Source: Basidiobolus meristosporus CBS 931.73
Taxonomy: Eukaryota > Basidiobolomycota > Basidiobolomycetes > Basidiobolales > Basidiobolaceae
Assembly (NCBI GenBank): GCA_002104905.1
Contig: MCFE01000026.1
Span: 124,001 to 188,000, forward strand
Length of the DNA: 64,000 bases
Reading direction: 5' to 3'
This document shows, in pieces, positions 57,569 to 64,000 of the stretch. The position numbers and the translations under genes are program-made. Under the pieces are notes generated by a model, which had not been told where the DNA came from, ran no database searches, and was given only the letters and a program-made list of their open reading frames with translations. Numbering within the stretch: position 1 is the stretch's first letter; the number at the start of each line of letters is the position of its first letter.

Positions 57569-58529
57569 ATGTCGCTTTCTTTGGTGGCCCCAAGAGGCTC
57601 TCCCAGTCAGCCTGATTCGGTATCGGAAGCACTGCTAAAGATCGCCCGTCGACATCAGAAGCGAAGTATATACAGTTGCCTTCGCAACCTTCTAGAAATT
57701 CGCCATCCTGACCGATTTCCCCGTTTTCTAGTTTCTCAAGTGAAAGCACGGCTTAACAATGTGTGTATTCGTTGCGTAGTCAGAGGTGTCCCTCGTGCTT
57801 ACTAATCAAACGGCCTCCCTCCAGGATGAGAATGTCCTCTCGTCCTGTCAACAGATACTGCTCTCTTTGTATTATACCACCACTTATCTGGAGAACAACA
57901 AGAACTTGAATAGGTACATGGTTGGCTTTAACCTTGGGGAAGTAGCCTGACACCTTTCTCAGAGTGGACGAGTTGCCCGGGAGCGTGTTTCACTGGCTCA
58001 TCACTGTATGCTGGGGTTGCTCCGCCAGCTCGTATAGCTGTTTGTCAGAAGGATCGAAACTGGCTTTTCAAGATGAATCCAGTTGGCTTGGACTTGCCGG
58101 AAGCCGCGGGTTAACTCGTGGGAGTTTTTACGACAGAACCTGGAGCAAGGGAAGGTACTATATTCACTTGGTTCCGGAGATATGATGTGTGTACTAACGT
58201 TATGGCCATTGATCATAGAAACTACTTCGAAGGTACGGACACCATCGGCGATTCTCCCGCACAATATTCACCAGATTCTCCTTGAAGCCCATTATATTTT
58301 TAGGCTAGCATTTGAGGAGATATTCAGCACCATTCGGAAGATGCTGAAATTCTCCACGACAGGTATGGCGATGGTTCACTTATCGATTTGATCTATTGGG
58401 TATTCATGATCTCTCCATTGATCAGGTGCGGAGCGCTATAAACAGCAGCTTGAGTCTCTGGCGGATACACTGGTCGGGCTTGCGGCAGAGAGCGAGGCTT
58501 TGATCCAGAATTCCGGCTCAACCCGATAG
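57569..58529 (+). CDS. Unrecognised helical protein, 198 aa, 7 exons
   Basis: A gene model that keeps one protein-like frame: 57569-57760, 57825-57913, 57965-58031, 58083-58154, 58219-58232, 58304-58362, 58426-58529. Introns are 51-71 bp GT..AG; two have clear TACTAA(C) branch sites (near 57810 and 58189). Exon 5 is only 14 nt, the weakest part. The product is basic and mostly helical: SVSEALLKIARRHQKRSIYSCL, QQILLSLYYTTTYLENNKN, ARERVSLAHHCMLGLLRQLL, NSWEFLRQNLEQGKKLL, RLAFEEIFSTIRKML, QQLESLADTLVGLAAESEAL. No signal peptide or catalytic motif. It could be a small subunit of a coiled-coil complex, but I do not recognise the family. Confidence 0.5.
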
Positions 58530-59232
58530 TGTTCTGGATATATCGCACTGATGTTCCTGATCTATGTATATCCCTGATAGTATAAATAAATCCTTACGAT
58601 GCTTCCCACAGCTCTCATTTGTACCGTGACACAGCCGGAAGGGTTTTTTGCTTAGCTTGTGTTAGCACGGAGGTTGCATATCTCACGAGAGAGTATCCGT
58701 CGAATAGTTCGCACATTCTCACATGCGAGTGAAGCACCGTGCAATGGCTTCAGGTTTGACAAATTTGCTATCGCCCCAAGTGCGCATTATCTTGGAGGTT
58801 TGTTCGACTTTGATCAGGTGCGCAACAGTTCATCACGTTTCGTGGGGATGCAATGTTGCCTAGCCGTGGTAAAGGTGGGTGCACCAGCTTCAGTCACTTC
58901 TACCAAAGTGAATCACTATAATTGACGGCATACTTCTACCAACTGAATCACTATAATTGACGGCATCAATGCTCATAATTGTTCATCTCGCTAATTTGAG
59001 TCACTGTTCTTTCCCAAAGCAAACTCTATTCGAAACCAAATCCATGCTATTGGTGGCATCCCATTTTAGCCGAGCTATTTTGTGTTTCCTAAAGCATCCA
59101 GGTGACGTCCATCCCCTTCTTTCATGTATAAAACCGGTCATCCCGCGCAGGTTTGGCAAGCATTTGCTTAGTTAGCATAGCAGCCTCCCTCAAGCATTTG
59201 CTTAGTTAGCATAACAGCTTCCCTCCATTGCT
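58530..59232. promoter_or_regulatory. Upstream region of the 7TM receptor with two tandem duplications
   Basis: Two adjacent ~36-bp units (58896-58931 and 58932-58966), each ending ATAATTGACGGCAT. Two adjacent 34-bp units (59158-59191 and 59192-59225) contain GCTTAGTTAGCATA. A TATA-like TGTATAAAAC lies at about 59126, between the pairs. The second pair ends 7 bp before the receptor start codon and would be in its 5' leader. Confidence 0.6.
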
Positions 59233-60471
59233 ATGCCTTCAGGAGATGTGATATCTGATATCTCTTCTGATCAATTGCGGGTGAAATCCCTCGTATCGGA
59301 AGTGATGAGTATTCTATCGTTAATAGGCGCATGCTTTATCGTGTTCACCATTCTGTTCATGAAGATCCGAAAGCCGCATATTGCCAACCGTGTCTCCATC
59401 GGGCTGACAATGTGGAAGGCGGTCGCTGATATATTTTACAGCATCGTGTACCTTATATCCCAGGGCTCGGTGGTAAATCTGGCGACGTGTCGGTTTGTCC
59501 TCTGGGGATATGTGGAGTTCACCCTACTCTCAATCTTTCTGACCTGCGCGATTGCTTTCAACCTTCAGGCGATTTTCGTCAATGAGCTCAGCACGATCAT
59601 TTACGTGCAACGCTTCTACTTTCCGTTTACATTGGCCCTCTCGTTGATCATCAGCCTGATTCCTCTGATTTCTGGTCAATTCGCGTATGACCCTCTGGTT
59701 GGTAACTGTTGGTATCGCGAACAATATTCCACGTCCACAATGATTTGGGAGATGTCGACATTCTACGGATGGATATTTCTCGGGATTGTGTACTGCTCCG
59801 TGGCCGTTGCCCTGGTCACCATCCGGCTGATTAGGAACGAGAGGGAAATGCAAAGAAACATCTCCCCCAGAGCAACCAAGATTCGTCGGAACATTAACAA
59901 AGTTGTGACCCGAATCATTCTCTATCCAGTCATCCCGATTGTAGCTCAGAGTTTCAATTTTATCACCGAGCTAGTGACATTCTACACCCGGCGCCTCACC
60001 TTTACATTGTACTTTTTGTCGGCCGCTGGGCCCGCAAGCATTGGCTTTCTGAATTTTCTAGTGTTCTTGTTCGACCCGGCGTTTCAAAAGCTGGTCAGGG
60101 AGCTGCGGAACGCCGAATCCTCTTCCACGCAGTCCTCCAACCACCATGAAATAGGGGCAAAGACTGGGCTAGCCTTTGAATCGCTATATTATCTTTCTGA
60201 AGACGGGAATTTCTCAGCAAGCGACAACCACAGCAAGCAACAGCACAGCGAGCATATTAAGCTCCATCGCATAGACGGTACCCATCAGTGCCAGAACATG
60301 GTGGTTTTAGAGAGTGACTCCATCCCATCAGCGCATACAAACCCCGACCGTAACAGCTCGGTAGAGCTGATTCTAAACTCAGGGTTAAATCCCACAACAC
60401 GGCCCAATAACCCCTCTCCCTACCAAAATCCAGAGGCGGGCATGAAGTCGAACATTGTCAGGTATATGTAA
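59233..60471 (+). CDS. Seven-helix G-protein-coupled receptor, cAMP-receptor/Git3-like, 412 aa
   Basis: An intronless frame. Seven hydrophobic segments lie at about residues 22-43, 54-77, 89-113, 129-150, 173-198, 225-248 and 256-280. Cys86 before TM3 and Cys159 in GNCWYREQ could form the usual extracellular disulfide. A basic loop (RNEREMQRNISPRATKIRR) precedes TM6, and a polar Ser/His/Asn-rich cytosolic tail of about 125 residues follows. The short N-terminus and overall plan resemble the Dictyostelium cAMP-receptor-like and fungal Git3-type classes, not pheromone receptors; the class is inferred. The ligand is unknown. It lies about 2 kb from the G-beta gene in the same orientation. It has no intron, unlike all its neighbours. 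Confidence 0.85.
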   Translation: MPSGDVISDISSDQLRVKSLVSEVMSILSLIGACFIVFTILFMKIRKPHIANRVSIGLTMWKAVADIFYSIVYLISQGSVVNLATCRFVLWGYVEFTLLSIFLTCAIAFNLQAIFVNELSTIIYVQRFYFPFTLALSLIISLIPLISGQFAYDPLVGNCWYREQYSTSTMIWEMSTFYGWIFLGIVYCSVAVALVTIRLIRNEREMQRNISPRATKIRRNINKVVTRIILYPVIPIVAQSFNFITELVTFYTRRLTFTLYFLSAAGPASIGFLNFLVFLFDPAFQKLVRELRNAESSSTQSSNHHEIGAKTGLAFESLYYLSEDGNFSASDNHSKQQHSEHIKLHRIDGTHQCQNMVVLESDSIPSAHTNPDRNSSVELILNSGLNPTTRPNNPSPYQNPEAGMKSNIVRYM

Positions 60472-61985
60472 GAATAGCATTCATGCGACTTCGACAATAC
60501 CTCGGAAGATTCTGTATATAACCCCAGCATATGCGATATATTTATTTACTAATTCTAATTGCGCGAGATAAACAAGATTTCCCTGATTTTACGGCTCTGA
60601 TGACTTTCCTCAACATGGCTTGGTTATCCTGAATGCTTCATCGCACTAGGCTTAACGGGATCCTCGCATCACCATCACCCGGTTCCTTTAGATTCCCACT
60701 ACCATCATCCTATATTCCTGTTAGTCACCTAAATTCATGTACCGAAGTCGAAAGATGGTTACTGACTTGTTGCTCGATATCACTATATTATAAACGGCAT
60801 AAATGGGTACAAAGCCAACGCGTCACGGGTAACGCCAAGGATTATATAAATAAATTCTATACTTCCATTGTCCAAATATAGGATTTCTTGATTTGTACCT
60901 TTGGCGTGACGATGAAAGACACTGCTGGACACTGCTGGATGATCTCACCAAGTGTGGTAAAAGCTGGAGTTGGAAATGGATCAGGCAGTGCATTGATGGA
61001 CAGCACTCCTTTCAACTTTCGAACTTATCAACCTCCATCTCACCCTCTATCTCCTATCCTAGTATGGGTTTGATACTAACCTCAGCTGGATATGTCAAAT
61101 GATCTATGCTTTCAATGTCGGTTCCCGCCTCGATGCCATGATGCTCATCCGCTGCCACGAATATGTGGGAGCAAACATCATCTTTTTTCGGGGAAAGCTA
61201 TTTGCCATGAGAAGAGTAATACAAGTATTGAGAAACATATGACGCGCGGGAATCCAAGACCAATATGTGATTTGTCTCACAAACCAATCCAGCCTATCAA
61301 GCATGCTTTGCTCAAGGTGGAGAAAGCCATAGGGTAGCCAATGTGATGAAACCGGAAGAAAATCCAGTAATCCGGCATATTGAATCCGCACCGTTGTGTA
61401 GAACTCGTGCCATCAAATTGCTCGTTTTGGTCTTATAGACATGTGTGAATAACCGTTGATGTGGCGCGAGGTAGTTGTACGATTTCTAGCAAGACTTGCC
61501 CCTGAGATGGTATCGTGGCAACTAATTCTCCAGGCCGAAGTTGGCACTCATGGTACTGTAAGTCCGTGATAAGGTTTAACCTTACCAACTGGTAGTCGAG
61601 GTTCAGGAAAATCTGCTCCCCATTGCATAACCAGTGATAAAACCTTCAGTTACACAGACGTCCAACATTTCTTCAATAAGTAGTCACCATCGTGAAATCA
61701 AACCAATTGTCAATCGCGATTTTTTCGTCATTATGGAATGGGTGCATATCTTGGACAACCATTCGTCATCGGGTACACTTATCCACAGGTTGGATAACGA
61801 CATTTCCAGGATTTTTTTTGAAATACTGGTATTTATGAATTAGGTGAGAGTTTCCTACTGATAATTATTTTCATGAACTAGGAAGCACCTATGATCCTAT
61901 CTCACCTGAAAAAAGTTACTATAAAGGCTCCAACATTGGTCCGAGGAACACACACCGGACCCAAGTTTTCCTACTTCTCGGATAC
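60472..61985. other. Long intergenic stretch, no supported gene
   Basis: About 1.5 kb. Short frames on both strands (for example a minus frame at 61104-61391 and plus frames at 60888-61102) overlap each other and have no recognisable motif. A TATA-like ACTATAAAGG lies near 61917, about 70 bp before the peptidase start. Confidence 0.4.
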
Positions 61986-63464
61986 ATGAAGTCTTCCCTT
62001 CTGCTTGCCGCTCTTCTGCCTCTCGCCTGGGGCTATAACTACAAGGCAATTCCTGCTTTCCGGAGATCAAGCGATGTCTTGGAACAACCCGCTCAAGTAC
62101 TTCTCGCTCGAGAAGCCCAAAGTACTAGCAACCAAACCCTCCGTGTCAAGAACCCAACCATTTGTGATTCCAGCGTAAAGCAGGTATTGTTCAGAAAAAT
62201 CCCGCCGATTTGGTTCAGTTAATTGATTGTCGATTTAAAGTATGCTGGCTATCTTGATATCGCTTCGAACAAACATCTTTTCTACTGGTTCTTTGAGTCC
62301 CGGAATAAGCCGGAAACTGATCCTGTCGTCCTCTGGTTAAACGGCGGCCCTGGGTGTAGTTCTTTCACCGGAATCCTGATGGAATTGGGCCCGTGCCGAG
62401 TTAGAGCCGATGGTTCTGGAGTAGACCACAATCCCTATTCATGGAACAGCAATGCCAATGTGATTTTCTTGGATCAACCTACCAATGTAGGTTTCTCTTG
62501 GGGTGCGAATGTCTCGACCACCGTTCAAAGTGGTGCGGACGTCGATGCTTTCCTCCGTCTCTTCTTCAAAGAATACCCTCAATATGCCAAGCATGATTTC
62601 CACATCTTTGGCGAATCTTACGGTGGACACTATATCCCAGAAATCGCCAAAGACGTGGTGTTGAACAACGAGAAGTCCAAGCAAAAGATCAATCTGAAGA
62701 GCGTTGGTATAGGTAATGGCTGGATAGACCCTCGCCTTCAAGAGAAATACTATGCTCCTCAAGCATGTGATGGCCCATATGGGGCAGTGCTCAGCAAGAG
62801 TGTTTGCCAAAAAATGTACGCAGCCTATCCTCAATGCTACAAGTTGGCCACAAAGTGCTACAAGGACCCTACTTTCCAGAAGTGCAATGATGCCACCAAC
62901 TACTGCAGTGAGTATATTGAAAACCCATACTACGATTCCGGCTTAAATCCCTACGACGTGCGCAAGAAATGCGATCCGAACAGTTCACTTTGCTACGATA
63001 TCGAGGCTGGTATCGATATATGGTTAAACCGACCTGAAATCAGAAGTGAACTAGGTGTGGCTAAGCAAGTTGGGAAATTCGAATCATGCAGCAATGCTGT
63101 AGGAGAGAACTTCTCGAAGACACCAGATAATATGTTGAATTTCGCTGACCGCTTACCTATTCTTCTCAATGCCGGTGTTCGTGTCTTACTCTATGCTGGT
63201 GACGCTGATTTCATCTGCAATTGGATGGGGAATAAGGCTGTGGCATTGGATATTGAGTGGTCTGGCAAGAAACGCTTCAATAAGGCCAAAGATATTTCTT
63301 GGAAAGTCAATGGAACCGACGCTGGAGAAGTCAGGGCCTATGACAAATTAACTTATCTTCGAGTCTTCAAGGCAGGTCATATGGTTCCATTTGACCAACC
63401 AGAAGCTGGCCTAAGCATGCTAAATACTTGGCTCAGCAATGAATCATTCTCCAAGCATCGCTGA
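61986..63464 (+). CDS. Serine carboxypeptidase, carboxypeptidase Y type (S10), 473 aa
   Basis: Exons 61986-62183 and 62241-63464 with a 57-bp intron (AAAG acceptor). A signal peptide MKSSLLLAALLPLAWG is followed by a short propeptide. The mature enzyme has LWLNGGPGCSSFTG (oxyanion region), the nucleophile in GESYGGHY (Ser192), GDADFICNW with the catalytic Asp, and FKAGHMVPFDQP with His446. Many Cys residues between about 241 and 317 fit the disulfide-rich insertion of carboxypeptidase Y. It removes C-terminal residues in the vacuole or outside the cell. The propeptide (about 45-50 residues before YAGYLD) is clearly shorter than in yeast Prc1, so secretion is as likely as vacuolar sorting. Confidence 0.95.
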
Positions 63465-63771
63465 ATCGATTGATTTATTTCCAGAAATTTTGACATCATG
63501 AGTTCAACAATAAACGAATACCCAACATTAGAAAAACTACTAATTGGATTCCGTGTCTTTAACAAATAATGAACGCGTAGTGGATTCCTCGTATTAAATA
63601 TTGAAGCTATGTAGCACTTTGATTACTCAATCTTCTCCAACAAGTAAATAAGAGAGATTTCCAAGTATGACATAAGAGAGATGACTGTATTTATGTTCAA
63701 GTTTTGACTTGTATACTTCCGTTGTGGTGACACCAATTCAGAGTCCTGTTCAGGTTTTAGATGCGAGACAC
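63465..63771. other. 3' region of the peptidase gene
   Basis: AATAAA-like CAATAAACG near 63511 is the likely poly(A) signal. AT-rich and otherwise featureless. Confidence 0.4.
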
Positions 63772-64000
63772 CTAGATGTTTGCTTGCCAAATGGCCAATA
63801 CAACTATCAAGGAGCCGAATGTAGTGCTGTAGTGCAAATGGTCCGCGGCATTAGGAATGACTGTTGGTGCAGGGTTATTAGCTATGTTGGTACTCTGTGA
63901 CACAGCTGGGCTCACGCTAGGTTTGGCAACAGGTGATACACCTGTGCTGGCTGATGCTGGAGCTGAAGTGATTGCTGAGGATGGAAGCGATGCTGACCCA
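63772..64000 (-). CDS. Possible 3' end of a secreted, Ser/Ala/Pro-rich protein (partial)
   Basis: A minus frame open from the window edge to TAG at 63772-63774. It is rich in Ser, Ala, Pro and Thr (SSAITSAPASASTGVSPVAK) and ends with a hydrophobic stretch (GSLIVVLAIW). This looks like the end of a GPI-anchored fungal wall protein, but the composition alone is weak evidence, and a plus-strand frame at 63709-63900 overlaps it. The rest of the gene would lie beyond the window. Confidence 0.3.
   Translation of the reverse strand, partial: GSASLPSSAITSAPASASTGVSPVAKPSVSPAVSQSTNIANNPAPTVIPNAADHLHYSTTFGSLIVVLAIWQANI

Noticed and set aside
57462-57749. A 95-codon minus frame overlapping the helical-protein gene
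   Set aside because: The plus-strand gene has consistent introns with branch sites. The minus frame has no upstream exons or motif.
58659-58925. An 88-codon plus frame in the receptor upstream region
   Set aside because: It starts at a non-ATG codon, runs into the tandem repeats and has no recognisable motif.
60888-61391. A gene in the receptor-peptidase interval
   Set aside because: Overlapping short frames on both strands show no domain, no consistent splice pattern and no codon bias like the neighbours.

Overview
This is nuclear DNA from a filamentous fungus. The evidence is spliceosomal introns of about 50-180 bp with GT..AG ends and TACTAAC-like branch sites, fungal-type trehalose-phosphate, forkhead and carboxypeptidase genes, and copia and gypsy retrotransposons. 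The lineage is not fixed by the sequence. Ribosomal protein eL28, which budding yeast lacks, and a KsgA/TFB1M-type mitochondrial rRNA dimethylase favour an early-diverging (non-Dikarya) fungus; that is inference.

Layout. Positions 1-39,610 are a nest of transposable elements with no host gene I can defend. From the left: a decayed copia element (A, minus strand); a gypsy element (C, minus) broken by one frameshift, whose outer end sits in a PIF/Harbinger transposase remnant; a DNA-transposon copy; a young copia element (B, plus) lying inside an LTR of a second copia family (LTR2); and an inverted LTR2 dimer with its own 5-bp target duplication. The largest element, copia D (21,226-39,610), is split by a gypsy element (E) that carries a solo LTR2. 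It is split again by a Tnp2 (CACTA-like) DNA transposon that carries a solo LTR of the E family. Positions 39,611-40,700 are a transition zone.

Positions 40,704-64,000 are gene-dense, with rich introns and higher GC. In order: FHA-forkhead transcription factor (-), ribosomal protein eS26 (+), trehalose-phosphate synthase/phosphatase (-, 13 exons), eL20 (+), TFB1M-like dimethylase (-), a BORCS8-like small protein (+), eL28 (+), Rab escort protein (+, 11 exons), Rer1 (-), heterotrimeric G-protein beta subunit (+), an unrecognised helical protein (+, 7 exons), a seven-helix receptor (+), a carboxypeptidase Y-type peptidase (+), and a possible partial gene at the right edge (-).

How the genes relate: these are mostly housekeeping functions (ribosome, Rab prenylation, ER retrieval, lysosome/vacuole) plus two parts of a signalling pathway (G-beta and a 7TM receptor) about 2 kb apart. 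No operon-like logic is implied. Several neighbours are convergent (eS26/TPS, eL20/dimethylase, REP/Rer1), and one pair (dimethylase/BORCS8-like) shares a 186-bp divergent promoter. All exon maps and alignments were done by eye.
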